This document shows, piece by piece, positions 31,908 through 41,650 of a stretch of 64,000 nt of DNA. The notes under the pieces were generated by a model. The model worked only from the letters and a program-made list of their open reading frames with translations, was not told the origin of the DNA and did no database searches. Source of the stretch: CAYRSS01 sp964426945 (GTDB taxonomy: Bacteria > Planctomycetota > Phycisphaerae > UBA1845); contig CAYRSS010000016.1 in the NCBI GenBank assembly GCA_964426945.1, positions 24,159 to 88,158 of the forward strand. The letters are read 5' to 3'. The number at the start of each line of letters is the position of its first letter. Position 1 is the first letter of the stretch. The translations under genes and the position numbers were made by a program.

Positions 31908-33605
31908 ATGAGCACCATCGGGGCGGGAAAGCTGGCACGGGCATCGGTCGCGACGCGCTTGACGCGGGCGCTGGTCGTTCTGGCGGCTTTCGGGCTGGCA
32001 CAGGTTCCGGCCGGGGCCTGGTCGCAGCCGGAGGCCGACCGCTCCGCCGAGGCGGAGGGCGCAGCCGCCGTGGCCATCTCCCCTTCGCCCGCCTCGCTGC
32101 GGCCCGGGGCGATCATCACGATCCACGATTCGCCCATCAGCGACATCACCGTGACTTCGGTCAAGCGCCGGCTCGACGAGGCGCTGGCCCAGGGCGCGAA
32201 GGTCATCGTTTTCGAACTCGACACCCCCGGCGGATACGTCTCCAGCGCGATCGCCGTGGCCGACCTGATCAAGAACCTGCCGAAGGAGATCCGCTCCGTC
32301 GCCTGGGTGAACACGAACGCGCACTCGGGCGGGGCGATGGTCGCCGTGGCGTGCGACGAAATCGTCATGGCGCAGAGTTCGCGCATTGGCGACTCGCAGG
32401 TCATCCTCGGCTCGGTGATTCCCGGGGCGAGTCCCGAGGGCGTGTCTGATGAACTTAAGCCCAAGGCCAACACGCCGGTGGTCAACGAGTTTCTGGCCTC
32501 GGCCAGGCGCAACGGATACAGCGAAGTGCTCAGCCGGGCGTTCGTGCTGCCTGAGCTCGAGGTCTGGTGGCTCGAGAACACCGAGACCGGCGAGCGCGAG
32601 TTTGTGCTGACTGCCGAGAAGGAGCGCCGGCTGGGCAAGGCCGATGCGGCGGCGGATGGCGCCGACGCGTCCGGCGAACGGCCGGCGTCCAAGTGGAAGC
32701 TTGTTGAGACCTACTACGACGAGGTCGTCGAAGCGCAGCTCGACGTCGCCCAGCCGGTGGTCGACAGCACGCTGCTGCTGGAGATGTCTGCCGGGCAGGC
32801 GATCGCGTTCGGCTTCTCCAAGGGAGTCGTTCGCAACGAGGGCGAGTTGAAGGAGCGCTACGGCCTCTCAGAGCTCTCGCGCTTCGTTCCCAACTGGTCG
32901 GAGAGTCTGGTCGACTTCATGACTTCGCCGGTCATTCGCGGCTTCCTGCTCGTGCTCATTTTGCTGGGGGCCTACGTGGAGTTTCACACCCCCGGCGTCG
33001 GTGTGCCGGGGCTGACCGCGCTGATCTGCCTCGCGGTGTTCATCGGGGCGCCCTACCTGGGCGGCCTGGCCAACGTGTGGGAAGTGGCGTTCATCGTGCT
33101 CGGGTTTGTCCTGATCGCGCTAGAGCTGTTCGTGATTCCCGGCTTTGGCGTGGCGGGCATCAGCGGCATCCTGCTGCTGGTGGTGGGGCTGATCGCCTCG
33201 TTCGCCCCGGATGAGCCGGGGCGCTCCTTCCCGCTCTACATTCCGAGCCTGCCCGACACGACCGCGGCGCTGGGCACCGGGCTGCGGGCGGTGGTCGGGG
33301 CCATGCTCATCTCGCTGGTGGGCATGTTCATGCTCAGCCGCGTACTCCCTCAGACGCCGGGGCTGCGCAAGTTCATCCCCGCCAACCCGACACCCTCGGA
33401 AGTGCTCAGCGAGGATCCCTATCACGGCGTGGCCCGGGTGGGGGATGTCGGGCGCTGCGAGACCTCGCTGCGGCCCGCGGGCAAGGCGCGCTTCGGCTCG
33501 GTACTTGTGGACGTGGTCTCCGAGGGCGATCTGATCGAGCCGGGCAGCCGGGTCGAGGTGGTCGAGCGTCGGGGCAGCAAGGTCGTGGTCCGCGTCGTGG
33601 TGTAG
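31908..33605 (+). CDS. nfeD: long NfeD (ClpP-class membrane serine protease plus NfeD domain)
   Basis: The 565-residue protein has an N-terminal signal/TM (about residues 20-38), a ClpP-like protease domain (FELDTPGGYVSSAIAVADLI, then the serine loop NAHSGGAMVAVACDEIVM), four to five TM segments (about 340-480) and a C-terminal OB-fold NfeD domain. An insert of about 80 residues with repeated Ala/Asp (about 225-300) separates the catalytic parts. NfeD proteins pair with stomatin/flotillin-family proteins, and floA follows two genes downstream, which supports the call. Confidence 0.9.
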   Translation: MSTIGAGKLARASVATRLTRALVVLAAFGLAQVPAGAWSQPEADRSAEAEGAAAVAISPSPASLRPGAIITIHDSPISDITVTSVKRRLDEALAQGAKVIVFELDTPGGYVSSAIAVADLIKNLPKEIRSVAWVNTNAHSGGAMVAVACDEIVMAQSSRIGDSQVILGSVIPGASPEGVSDELKPKANTPVVNEFLASARRNGYSEVLSRAFVLPELEVWWLENTETGEREFVLTAEKERRLGKADAAADGADASGERPASKWKLVETYYDEVVEAQLDVAQPVVDSTLLLEMSAGQAIAFGFSKGVVRNEGELKERYGLSELSRFVPNWSESLVDFMTSPVIRGFLLVLILLGAYVEFHTPGVGVPGLTALICLAVFIGAPYLGGLANVWEVAFIVLGFVLIALELFVIPGFGVAGISGILLLVVGLIASFAPDEPGRSFPLYIPSLPDTTAALGTGLRAVVGAMLISLVGMFMLSRVLPQTPGLRKFIPANPTPSEVLSEDPYHGVARVGDVGRCETSLRPAGKARFGSVLVDVVSEGDLIEPGSRVEVVERRGSKVVVRVVV

Positions 33606-33644
33606 AACCGCGCACCGTGAGCGTCGGGACTGGAACTTTCCATC

Positions 33645-34136
33645 ATGGATGCCGTAGCGATTCTGACTCTACTCTACATCGTGGCTGTGCTGATTCTCGT
33701 GGCGGAGATCTTCATTCCCTCGCACGGAATCCTCACGGTCGTGGGCGTCGGCTTTCTGATCGCCGCGGTGTGGAAGACCTTCGAGTATGGCGACACCGCC
33801 GGGACCATCGCGATCCTGGCGAGCATTGTGTTTATTCCGACCTTCATGTATGTCTCGGTGAAGGTCTGGCACCGTACGCCGATGGGGCGGGCGATTTCGC
33901 CGCCCAATCCGGAGCTGACCGCCGCCGACAGCGGCGTGCCGCTCAAGGAGCTGGAGGCGCTGCTGGGTCGCAGCGGCCGCACGGTGTCGCCGCTTCGGCC
34001 CGTGGGGATCTGCGACTTCGCCGGTCGGCGGGTCTCCTGCGTGGCGGAATTCGGCGTGCTCGAGTCCGGCGTGGCGGTTCGGGCGGTCGGCCTCAAGGGC
34101 GGCACGGTCGCGGTCGCGCCGGACACGTCTGTGTAA
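33645..34136 (+). CDS. short NfeD-family membrane protein
   Basis: The 163-residue protein has two or three TM segments (residues about 4-34, 52-72) followed by an OB-fold domain (GRSGRTVSPLRPVGICDFAG, GVLESGVAVRAVGLKGG) typical of the short NfeD class. It lacks the protease domain. It lies between the long nfeD gene and floA, 39 bases after the former, and is probably co-transcribed. Confidence 0.88.
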   Translation: MDAVAILTLLYIVAVLILVAEIFIPSHGILTVVGVGFLIAAVWKTFEYGDTAGTIAILASIVFIPTFMYVSVKVWHRTPMGRAISPPNPELTAADSGVPLKELEALLGRSGRTVSPLRPVGICDFAGRRVSCVAEFGVLESGVAVRAVGLKGGTVAVAPDTSV

Positions 34137-34235
34137 GTCTCGGGCCCCGCCGCGTCGCGGCCCGCGAAGTCAACCCGCGATCGGCGCCGGTCCGCGCCGG
34201 GTCGCGTTTCGGAACCGACCAGGAAAGGTGTTTCG

Positions 34236-35276
34236 ATGCCTCATCACGGATTGATGCTGCTCGCCCAGATCCAGATCTCAACGATTGCCTGGATCGTGGG
34301 CGGCGTGGTTGCGCTGGTCATCCTGCTGATCCTCGCCCAGTTCTTCGGGCTCTGGCTTCAGGCTTTCATGAGCCGCGCGGGGGTGGGCTTCGCCGACCTG
34401 ATCGGCATGCGCCTCCGCAAGGTTGATTCTTCGACGGTGGTCGTGGCGAAGATCCAGCTCGTCAAATCGGGCATTCACGACATCAGCGTCAACGACCTGG
34501 AAAGCCACTACCTGGCGGGCGGCCATGTCCGCAACGTGTCCCGGGCGATCATCGCTGCGAACCGCGCGAACCTCGATCTCGACTGGAAGCGCTCCTGCGC
34601 CATCGACCTGGCCGGCCGCGACATCCTCGACGCGGTCGCCACGAGCGTGAATCCGCGCGTCATCGACGTGCCCAACATCGCCGCCGGTCGCGGGACGATC
34701 GACGCCGTGGCGAAGGACGGCATCCAGCTCAAGTGCAAGGCCCGCGTCACCGTGCGGACCAATATCAGCCAGCTCATCGGCGGTGCGACCGAAGAGACGA
34801 TCATCGCCCGCGTCGGCGAGGGCGTGGTGTCGGCTATCGGCTCGGCCGACACGCACAAGCAGGTGCTCGAGAATCCGGACCGCATCAGCAAGGCCGTGCT
34901 GGCCAAGGGGCTCGACGCGGGGACGGCGTTCGAGATTCTGTCGATCGACATCGCCGATGTGGACGTGGGCGAGAACATCGGCGCCAAGCTCCAGGCGGAC
35001 CAGGCCGAGGCCGACAAGCGCCGCTTCCAGGCCGAAGCCGAGAAGCGCCGCGCCGCCGCCATCGCCGTCGCCGCGGAGAACCGCGCCAAGATCGAAGAAA
35101 ACCGGGCGCTCGTCGTGCTTGCCGAGGCGGAGGTGCCCAAGGCGATGGCCGAGGCGTTCCGCCAGGGCAACCTGGGCATCATGGATTACTACCGCATGCG
35201 CAACATCCAGGCCGACACCTCGATGCGCGAGATCATCGGTCGCGGCGGTGAAGGGGAAGGCACCAAGCCGTCCTAG
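34236..35276 (+). CDS. floA: flotillin-like protein FloA
   Basis: The 346-residue protein has one N-terminal membrane segment (about residues 17-40), then a SPFH/band-7 domain (ANLDLDWKRSCAIDLAGRDI, IQLKCKARVTVRTNISQLIGG, EETIIARVGEGVVSAIGS) and a charged Ala/Glu coiled coil (QADQAEADKRRFQAEAEKRR). This is the FloA/UPF0365 arrangement of membrane-domain scaffolds. AGGAAAGGTG precedes the ATG. The NfeD-NfeD-FloA order is the expected partner set. Confidence 0.95.
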   Translation: MPHHGLMLLAQIQISTIAWIVGGVVALVILLILAQFFGLWLQAFMSRAGVGFADLIGMRLRKVDSSTVVVAKIQLVKSGIHDISVNDLESHYLAGGHVRNVSRAIIAANRANLDLDWKRSCAIDLAGRDILDAVATSVNPRVIDVPNIAAGRGTIDAVAKDGIQLKCKARVTVRTNISQLIGGATEETIIARVGEGVVSAIGSADTHKQVLENPDRISKAVLAKGLDAGTAFEILSIDIADVDVGENIGAKLQADQAEADKRRFQAEAEKRRAAAIAVAAENRAKIEENRALVVLAEAEVPKAMAEAFRQGNLGIMDYYRMRNIQADTSMREIIGRGGEGEGTKPS

Positions 35277-35357
35277 GCTTGAGGGTAGGCCCGCGGGGCG
35301 GCGGCTTCACGGGTCGGGCCGACATGGTTCGGACACGGTTTGTGGGAGTCGGCGCAG

Positions 35358-36065
35358 ATGGGCTCAGCAGTCACGCTGTTGATGCAGGCGGGCGACGGCC
35401 GCGGGTTTGATCTGTGGATCGGCCTGGCGATCGTGGCGCTGTCCGTCCTCGGTTCCATCGCGCAGAAGGCCATCCAGCACTTCGGCGGCAAAAAGGGCGA
35501 AGACAAGTCCGCCGAGCCGACGGCCAACGTGCCGCCCGTGGCCGCGCCGCCGCCGTGGAAGCCCGCGCGGCGTCCTTCGGCAGCGCCGCCGGCCCGTGCG
35601 ATGCCGGATGTGCCCTCCGCCCGTCCCGCCGCGCCTCCTGCGGCCCGCGTGGAGACCGCGCCACCGGCGTGGCAACCCGCGCGGCCGGCGCCTCGCCCCG
35701 CGCCGCCGGTACCGCCGCCCGCGCAAGAGCCGGCCCATACCCTCCAGGATGTTCTCGGCCGCGTCGCGGAGACCCTGCGATCCAAACTGGAGCAGGACTC
35801 GTCCCGGGCCCCGGAGCCCGCCCCGCCGCAGCGCAAGCGTCGACCTCCCAAGGCGCAGCGCCCGGCTGATGCGCCGCCTCCCCAGTCCTCACTGCGCGAG
35901 CAGGCGGATCGCGCCGCCGCGGCCGAGGCTGCGACGGTCGCCGCTGTCGAGTCGCCCTACGACTATGCTGCGGAACTTCGCCGGGGGGGGGGCGCTGCGA
36001 TTCGAAGAGCCATCATCTACAGCGAGGTGCTCGGTCCCCCTCTCTCGCTGCGCGAACCGCAGTGA
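35358..36065 (+). CDS. membrane-anchored proline-rich protein of the floA operon
   Basis: The 235-residue product has one N-terminal TM segment (FDLWIGLAIVALSVLGSIA), a long Pro/Ala-rich linker (about residues 50-150), a charged region and a short well-formed tail RRAIIYSEVLGPPLSLRE. The tail looks like a conserved docking or interaction motif, as it follows a low-complexity region and ends the protein. A run of eight Gs at about 35983-35990 within the coding sequence could slip. The in-frame ATG at 35340 is an alternative start. Function unknown; context suggests a FloA/NfeD partner. Confidence 0.7.
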   Translation: MGSAVTLLMQAGDGRGFDLWIGLAIVALSVLGSIAQKAIQHFGGKKGEDKSAEPTANVPPVAAPPPWKPARRPSAAPPARAMPDVPSARPAAPPAARVETAPPAWQPARPAPRPAPPVPPPAQEPAHTLQDVLGRVAETLRSKLEQDSSRAPEPAPPQRKRRPPKAQRPADAPPPQSSLREQADRAAAAEAATVAAVESPYDYAAELRRGGGAAIRRAIIYSEVLGPPLSLREPQ

Positions 36066-36291
36066 CGCCGGGCGCCGCATGGGCCGGGTCGCCGGTCCTC
36101 CGCACTGCCCACTATCATGTCCGCAATGAACCGCGTCTGTGTGGGCCGACGCTGCGCCTTCAACCGTCGCGTTGAGTCCCCCGGCGCGCTGGCCGCCCGT
36201 CGCCGGCGACGGTAAATCAGTCCGGTCGACTCACATGACGACGTCCCACGCGGGGCGCCAGCTTGGCGTGCCACGGTGAGCCAGGGCATCG

Positions 36292-38598
36292 ATGATCCTG
36301 AGCGTTGTTGTCATCTTGGTCCTGGCGGTGGCCGCGCCGACGCTTCACCGCGTGGCGCGCGGGGCGACCGGCTGGCTGCTGGGCGGCGCCGCCGCAGTGG
36401 TGACGGCTGTGCTGGCGTCGCGCCTGCCGCGGGCAGCCGCCGGCGAGGTCCTGGTCGAGTCGTTCGACTGGGCGCCGACGCTGGGGCTCGAGTTTGCCCT
36501 GCGCGGCGACGGGCTGAGTCTTCTGTTCGCGGTCATCATCGCGGGGATCGGGTCGCTGATCGTCATCTACGCTGGCAGCTACCTGCGCGAGCGACCGCAG
36601 TTGGGCTCGTTCTATCTGTACGTGCTGCTGTTCATGGCCTCGATGCTCGGGGTCGTGCTGGCCGACAACCTCGTGCTCCTGTTTGTGTTCTGGGAGCTGA
36701 CCAGCCTCAGCTCCTACCTGCTGATCGGTTTCGACCACGAGCGAGCCGCGGCACGATCGGCCGCCCTGCAGGCTCTGCTGGTGACCGGCATGGGCGGGCT
36801 CGCGCTGCTGGCGGGGCTGCTGCTGCTGGGCCATGCCGGCGGCTCGATGAGCGTGACGGAGCTGCTCGGACGGGGCGAGACGATCCGTGGCCACGCGCTG
36901 TACACGCCGATCCTCGTGCTGGTGATTCTCGGCGCGGCCACGAAGTCGGCGCAGTTTCCGTTTCACTTCTGGCTGCCGGGTGCGATGGAGGCGCCGTCGC
37001 CGGTCAGTGCGTATCTCCACTCGGCGACGATGGTGAAGGCCGGCGTGTTCCTGCTGGCGCGGTTGTCGCCCGTGCTCGGTGGTACCCCCTCGTGGCAGGG
37101 CGCGCTCATGCTGATCGGCGGCGTGACGATGCTGCTCGGGGCGACGCTGTCGCTGTCGGCCACTGGCCTCAAGAAGATCCTTGCCTACTCGACGGTCAGC
37201 GTGTTGGGCACGCTGACGATGCTGCTGGGGCTCGGCACGCCCGCGGCCGTGCAGGCGGCGGTCGTCTACCTGATGGCCCATGCCCTTTACAAGGGCGCGC
37301 TGTTCATGCTGGCCGGTTCGATGTCGCACGCGACGGGGATCTACGAGGCTGACGCGCTCAGCGGCCTGCGTCGTGCGATGCCGTGGTCGAGGCTGGCGGG
37401 CGGGCTGGCGGCGCTGTCCATGGCGGGCATCGCCCCCGCGCTGGGCTTTGTGGGGAAGGAGTCGCTCTACGAGACGATGTGGAACGCGCCGCGATGGGGC
37501 GGCGTGCTGACCGCGGCGGTCGTCGCCGCCCATGTCCTGCTGCTGGTCGTCGCGTGGCGGGTCGGCGTGCGGCCGTTTGTCGGCGCGGCGGGCAAGACGA
37601 AGTACGAGCCGCACGAGGTGGAGGCCGGGCAGCGATTGGGGCCGCTCCTCGCGGGCGTGGTGGGTCTTGCGGCGGGGTGCCTGGCCGGTCCGGTCGGCCG
37701 GATCGTGGCCGGTCCCGCGGCGGCCGCGGTGCTGGGCGACGCCGCGGCGGTCGGCAAGCTCTCGCTCTGGCACGGTCTGACACCCGCGCTCGGGCTCAGC
37801 GTGCTGACGCTCGCCGCGGGGGCGGCGCTGGTGGCGATGCGCGGTCGGGTGTTGCGCGCGGCCGCGCCGCTGGGGGCGCTCGCCCGCTTCGGCCCGGCGG
37901 CGGGATACGAACTCGCGCTGCGCGGGCTCACGCTGCTCGCGAAGGGGCAGACCCGCCTGCTGCAGAGCGGCTACCTGCGATCATACCTGACCATCACGCT
38001 GCTCACCTGCGTAGGGCTGGTGGCCGCGGCGATGATGCGCGGCGCGTCGCTGCCGTCCGTGCCGACCGGGCTCGACGTTCGCGTTTACGAGGTCGTGGTG
38101 GCGCTGCTCATCGTGGCGGGAACGATCACGTCGGTGTGCTCGCGGACGCGGCTGGGGGCGGTGGCGTCGTTGGGGGTGGTGGGCTACGGCGTGGCCCTGA
38201 TGTATGTCTTCTATGGCGCGCCGGATCTGGCGATGACCCAGTTCCTGATCGAAACGCTGATGGTCGTGCTGCTCGTGCTGGTGCTCTATCACCTGCCGCC
38301 GTTCTCGATTTTCTCGAGCCGCGCCTCCCGGCTGCGTGACGCGGTGATCGCCGGGTCGTTCGGGCTGATGATGACCCTGCTCGTGCTCGCGGCGGGCTCG
38401 CTGCAGTCCCATCCACGCATTTCGAGCTACTTCGGCCGTCACAGCCTCACCGAGGCCCACGGCCGCAACGTGGTGAATGTCATCCTCGTTGACTTCCGCG
38501 CCCTGGACACACTCGGCGAGATCACGGTGCTCGGTGTGGCGGCGATGGGCGTGTTTGCGCTGCTGAAACTGCGGCGGCGCGGGGGAGGCAGGCCGTGA
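36292..38598 (+). CDS. mrpA: MrpA/MbhA-type Na+/H+ antiporter subunit A
   Basis: The 768-residue multi-spanning protein has the complex-I NuoL-like proton channel domain (DNLVLLFVFWELTSLSSYLL, KSAQFPFHFWLPGAMEAPSP, YLHSATMVKAGVFLLARL) and the C-terminal MbhD/MbhE-like extension (MYVFYGAPDLAMTQFLIETL, NVILVDFRALDTLGEITVLG). It is the largest subunit of the seven-part Mrp cation/proton antiporter in the cytoplasmic membrane. The next gene starts with GTG overlapping its stop (38595-38598), so the operon is translationally coupled throughout. Confidence 0.95.
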   Translation: MILSVVVILVLAVAAPTLHRVARGATGWLLGGAAAVVTAVLASRLPRAAAGEVLVESFDWAPTLGLEFALRGDGLSLLFAVIIAGIGSLIVIYAGSYLRERPQLGSFYLYVLLFMASMLGVVLADNLVLLFVFWELTSLSSYLLIGFDHERAAARSAALQALLVTGMGGLALLAGLLLLGHAGGSMSVTELLGRGETIRGHALYTPILVLVILGAATKSAQFPFHFWLPGAMEAPSPVSAYLHSATMVKAGVFLLARLSPVLGGTPSWQGALMLIGGVTMLLGATLSLSATGLKKILAYSTVSVLGTLTMLLGLGTPAAVQAAVVYLMAHALYKGALFMLAGSMSHATGIYEADALSGLRRAMPWSRLAGGLAALSMAGIAPALGFVGKESLYETMWNAPRWGGVLTAAVVAAHVLLLVVAWRVGVRPFVGAAGKTKYEPHEVEAGQRLGPLLAGVVGLAAGCLAGPVGRIVAGPAAAAVLGDAAAVGKLSLWHGLTPALGLSVLTLAAGAALVAMRGRVLRAAAPLGALARFGPAAGYELALRGLTLLAKGQTRLLQSGYLRSYLTITLLTCVGLVAAAMMRGASLPSVPTGLDVRVYEVVVALLIVAGTITSVCSRTRLGAVASLGVVGYGVALMYVFYGAPDLAMTQFLIETLMVVLLVLVLYHLPPFSIFSSRASRLRDAVIAGSFGLMMTLLVLAAGSLQSHPRISSYFGRHSLTEAHGRNVVNVILVDFRALDTLGEITVLGVAAMGVFALLKLRRRGGGRP

Positions 38599-39053
38599 AC
38601 TCGGTGATTCTCTCGGCCGCGTCGCGGGTGGTGCACCCGGTGCTGCTGATGTTCTCCATCTTCCTCCTGCTGCGCGGCCACAACGAGCCGGGCGGCGGGT
38701 TCTCCGGCGGGCTGGTGGCGGCCTCCGCGTTCATCCTGCATGCGATGGCGCACGGAGCGTCGACAGCGCGCCGGCTGCTGAGGGCCGATCCGCAGATGCT
38801 CATCGGCGGGGGGCTGCTCGTGTCGCTGGCCAGCGGACTGCCTTCGCTGCTGACGGGGCAGCCGTTCCTCGTCGGGCGGTGGGCCAGCATCCCCGTGCCG
38901 GGGCTGGGGGAGTGGGGTTTCGGCACGCCGCTGATCTTCGACGTCGGCGTCTACCTCGTTGTGGTCGGCATCACGCTGCAGATCATCCTCAGCGTGGCGG
39001 AGGGGCAGGCCGAACGACCCGGCGAGGCGCCTGGGACGGAGGGCGATCGATGA
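38595..39053 (+). CDS. mrpB: Mrp antiporter subunit B
   Basis: The 152-residue protein has four TM segments and the MnhB signature LLLRGHNEPGGGFSGGLVAA, followed by GVYLVVVGITLQIILSVAE. The GTG start overlaps the mrpA stop by 4 bases and is preceded by GGGGGAGG. Subunit B is required for assembly of the Mrp complex. Confidence 0.95.
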   Translation: MNSVILSAASRVVHPVLLMFSIFLLLRGHNEPGGGFSGGLVAASAFILHAMAHGASTARRLLRADPQMLIGGGLLVSLASGLPSLLTGQPFLVGRWASIPVPGLGEWGFGTPLIFDVGVYLVVVGITLQIILSVAEGQAERPGEAPGTEGDR

Positions 39054-39397
39054 ATGTCATCCTGGCCATCGTGGTCGGTGTGCTCTACGCCGCGGCGCTG
39101 TACCTGATGGCGCGGCGCAGCATCGTGAAGCTGATCGTCGGGCTGTGTCTGCTGGGCCACGCGAGCAACCTGCTGATCTTCACAGCGGGCGGGCTGACGC
39201 GCGGCCGGCCGCCACTGATCCGCAAGGGGGCGGAAACGCTGGCCGCACCCTATGCGGATCCCCTGCCGCAGGCGCTGATCCTGACGGCGATCGTCATCGG
39301 CTTCGGCGTGCTGGCTTTTGCGGTGGTGATGGTCCACCGCGTGTTCACCGTGGTGGGAACGGACGATCTCGACCGGATGAGGTCCACCGATTCATGA
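39050..39397 (+). CDS. mrpC: Mrp antiporter subunit C
   Basis: The 115-residue NuoK-like protein has three TM segments: IVVGVLYAAALYLMARRS, LIVGLCLLGHASNLLIF and the ADPLPQALILTAIVIGFGVL segment characteristic of MnhC. The ATG overlaps the mrpB stop by 4 bases. A longer open frame to 38879 lies inside mrpB and is not used. Confidence 0.95.
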   Translation: MNVILAIVVGVLYAAALYLMARRSIVKLIVGLCLLGHASNLLIFTAGGLTRGRPPLIRKGAETLAAPYADPLPQALILTAIVIGFGVLAFAVVMVHRVFTVVGTDDLDRMRSTDS

Positions 39398-40893
39398 ACG
39401 TCCTGCTGGTGCTGCCGATTCTGATTCCGCTGGCGACGGCGGCGTGCGCCATGCTGGCGCGGCGCAACCGCCGCGCGCAGCGCCGGATCGGCGTGGTGGG
39501 CTCGGCGCTGCTGCTGGTGGCGTCGGTAGCGCTGCTTCGGGCGGTGTGGCTCGGGGGCATCCTGGTCACCCAGGTCGGCAACTGGCCCGCGCCCTACGGC
39601 ATCACGCTGGTGGCCGACATGTTCAGCGCCATCATGGTCGTGCTCGCGGGCATCACCGGGCTGGCGGTTTCGGTCTACTCGCTGGCCGCCCGGGATTCGC
39701 AGCGCGAATCGTTCGGCTATCACCCGCTGCTGGCGGTGCTGCTGATGGGGGTGTGCAGCGCGTTTCTGACCGGCGACATCTTCAATCTCTACGTCTCGTT
39801 CGAGATCATGCTGATCGCCTCGTTCGTGCTGCTCGTGCTGGGCAACGAGCGTGCCCAGATGGAAGGGGCGATCAAGTATGTCACGCTGAATCTGATGTCG
39901 TCGGCGATATTTCTCGCGGCGGTGGGGATTCTGTACGGCCTGACCGGCACGCTCAACATGGCCGACCTGGGGCAGAAGGTCGGCGGAATCGAGTCGCCCG
40001 GCGTGCGGACGGCGGTGGCGATGCTCTTTCTCGTGGCGTTCGGCATCAAGGCCGCGGTGTTCCCGCTGTTCTTCTGGCTGCCGGCCTCGTACCACACGCC
40101 GCCCGCGGCGGTCTCGGCCGTCTTCGCCGGGCTGCTGACGAAGGTCGGCGTGTATGCCCTGATCCGCGTCTTCACGCTGATCTTCGTGCATGACGCGGAC
40201 TTCACGCATGGGCTGATCACCGTCGTCGCGGGGCTGACCATGGTGACCGGCGTGCTCGGCGCCGCGGCCCAGCACGAATTCCGCCGGGTATTGTCGTTCC
40301 ACATCGTCAGCCAGATCGGCTACATGATCATGGGGCTCGGGCTGTTCACGAAGGCGGCGGTGATGGGGTCGGTGTTCTACATCATGCACCACATCATCGT
40401 GAAGGCGAACCTCTTTCTCGTCAGCGGCGTGGCCCGTCGCATCCGCGGCACCTACGAGCTCGACCGTCTCGGCGGGCTCTACCGCGATTTTCCCCTCGTG
40501 GCGCTTCTGTTCATGATTCCGGCGATGTCGCTGGCGGGCATGCCGCCGCTGTCGGGGTTCCTGGCGAAGTTCTCGCTCATCCGGGCGGGGCTGGCGGTCG
40601 AGCAGTACGCCATCGTCGCCACGGCGCTGGCGGTGGGGCTGCTGACACTCTACTCGATGACCAAAATCTGGGCGGAGGCGTTCTGGAAGCCCGATCCGCA
40701 GCGCCCGGAGAACTCGCCGCCGGCTATGATGGACAGGCGGGCACGCTGGATGTGCGTGCCGATTGCGGGGTTGGCGCTCTTGACTGTGCTGATCGGCGTG
40801 GGGGCCGAGCCCGTGCTTGCGCTGGCCTCTCGCGCGGCCGAGGAGCTGATGGACCCCGCCCGCTACACGCGGGCGGTGCTGGGGGACGTCTGA
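39394..40893 (+). CDS. mrpD: Mrp antiporter subunit D
   Basis: The 499-residue NuoN/NuoM-like proton channel subunit has about 14 TM segments. Typical motifs are GDIFNLYVSFEIMLIASFVL, FGIKAAVFPLFFWLPASYHT, PPAAVSAVFAGLLTKVGVYA and HHIIVKANLFLVSGVARRI. It starts by ATGA overlap with mrpC and ends by overlap with mrpE. Confidence 0.95.
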   Translation: MNVLLVLPILIPLATAACAMLARRNRRAQRRIGVVGSALLLVASVALLRAVWLGGILVTQVGNWPAPYGITLVADMFSAIMVVLAGITGLAVSVYSLAARDSQRESFGYHPLLAVLLMGVCSAFLTGDIFNLYVSFEIMLIASFVLLVLGNERAQMEGAIKYVTLNLMSSAIFLAAVGILYGLTGTLNMADLGQKVGGIESPGVRTAVAMLFLVAFGIKAAVFPLFFWLPASYHTPPAAVSAVFAGLLTKVGVYALIRVFTLIFVHDADFTHGLITVVAGLTMVTGVLGAAAQHEFRRVLSFHIVSQIGYMIMGLGLFTKAAVMGSVFYIMHHIIVKANLFLVSGVARRIRGTYELDRLGGLYRDFPLVALLFMIPAMSLAGMPPLSGFLAKFSLIRAGLAVEQYAIVATALAVGLLTLYSMTKIWAEAFWKPDPQRPENSPPAMMDRRARWMCVPIAGLALLTVLIGVGAEPVLALASRAAEELMDPARYTRAVLGDV

Positions 40894-41366
40894 TGATTGC
40901 GTTCATCTGGATCCTGCTGCTCTCGCTGCTCTGGGCGGCCATGACGGAAGAGTTCACCGTCGGCAACCTGGTCATCGGCTTCGGGCTCGGGTACGCGATA
41001 CTGTACGTCTCTCAGCATGTGCTGGGTGTCAGCGGCTTCGTGCGCAAGCTGCCGCGATTCCTCGCGTTCATCGTGTACTTCGCCAAGGAGTTGCTCGTCG
41101 CTAACCTGCGCGTGGCGTATGACGTGATCACCCCGCGTTATCACATGCGGCCGGGGATCGTCGCCATCCCACTCGACGCCCGCACCGACGTGGAGATTGT
41201 CTCGCTGGCCAACCTGATCACGCTGACGCCGGGTACCGTGTCGCTCGACGTGTCGACGGATCGGCGTGTGCTGTACATCTACACGATGTTCATCGACGAC
41301 CGCGACTCGCTCGTTCGTGAGATCAAGGACGGGCTTGAGCGCCGGGTGCTGGAGATCCTGCGATGA
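40893..41366 (+). CDS. mrpE: Mrp antiporter subunit E
   Basis: The 157-residue protein has two to three N-terminal TM segments and the MnhE pattern AKELLVANLRVAYDVI followed by SLANLITLTPGTVSLDVS and the soluble C-terminal YIYTMFIDDRDSLVREIKD. The ATG shares an adenine with the mrpD stop (TGATG). Confidence 0.95.
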   Translation: MIAFIWILLLSLLWAAMTEEFTVGNLVIGFGLGYAILYVSQHVLGVSGFVRKLPRFLAFIVYFAKELLVANLRVAYDVITPRYHMRPGIVAIPLDARTDVEIVSLANLITLTPGTVSLDVSTDRRVLYIYTMFIDDRDSLVREIKDGLERRVLEILR

Positions 41367-41650
41367 CCTTCGACGGCGCCGCCATGCTGTCCTTTGCCGT
41401 GCCGGCCACGCTGGCGATGCTCAGCGCGTCGGCGGTGCTGGCGTTTGTCCGACTGCTGCGCGGGCCGAACCTGCCCGACCGGGTTGTCGCGCTCGACCTG
41501 TTCGCCGCGATCGTGGTGGGGGTCATCGCGGTGTACACCATCGACTCGCGGAGCCCGGAGATGCTCCGGGCGGCGATCGTGCTGGCGTTGATTTCGTTCC
41601 TCGGCACGGTGGCCTTTGCCCGGTATCTGGAGAAGCGGGGGATGCGATGA
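41363..41650 (+). CDS. mrpF: Mrp antiporter subunit F
   Basis: The 95-residue protein has three TM segments and the MnhF motif LLRGPNLPDRVVALDLFAA. Start and stop overlap mrpE and mrpG by 4 bases each. Confidence 0.95.
   Translation: MTFDGAAMLSFAVPATLAMLSASAVLAFVRLLRGPNLPDRVVALDLFAAIVVGVIAVYTIDSRSPEMLRAAIVLALISFLGTVAFARYLEKRGMR

Noticed and set aside
36217..37773. 518-residue minus-strand frame opposite mrpA
   Set aside because: Arg/Gln/His-rich with no domains; mrpA on the plus strand is certain.
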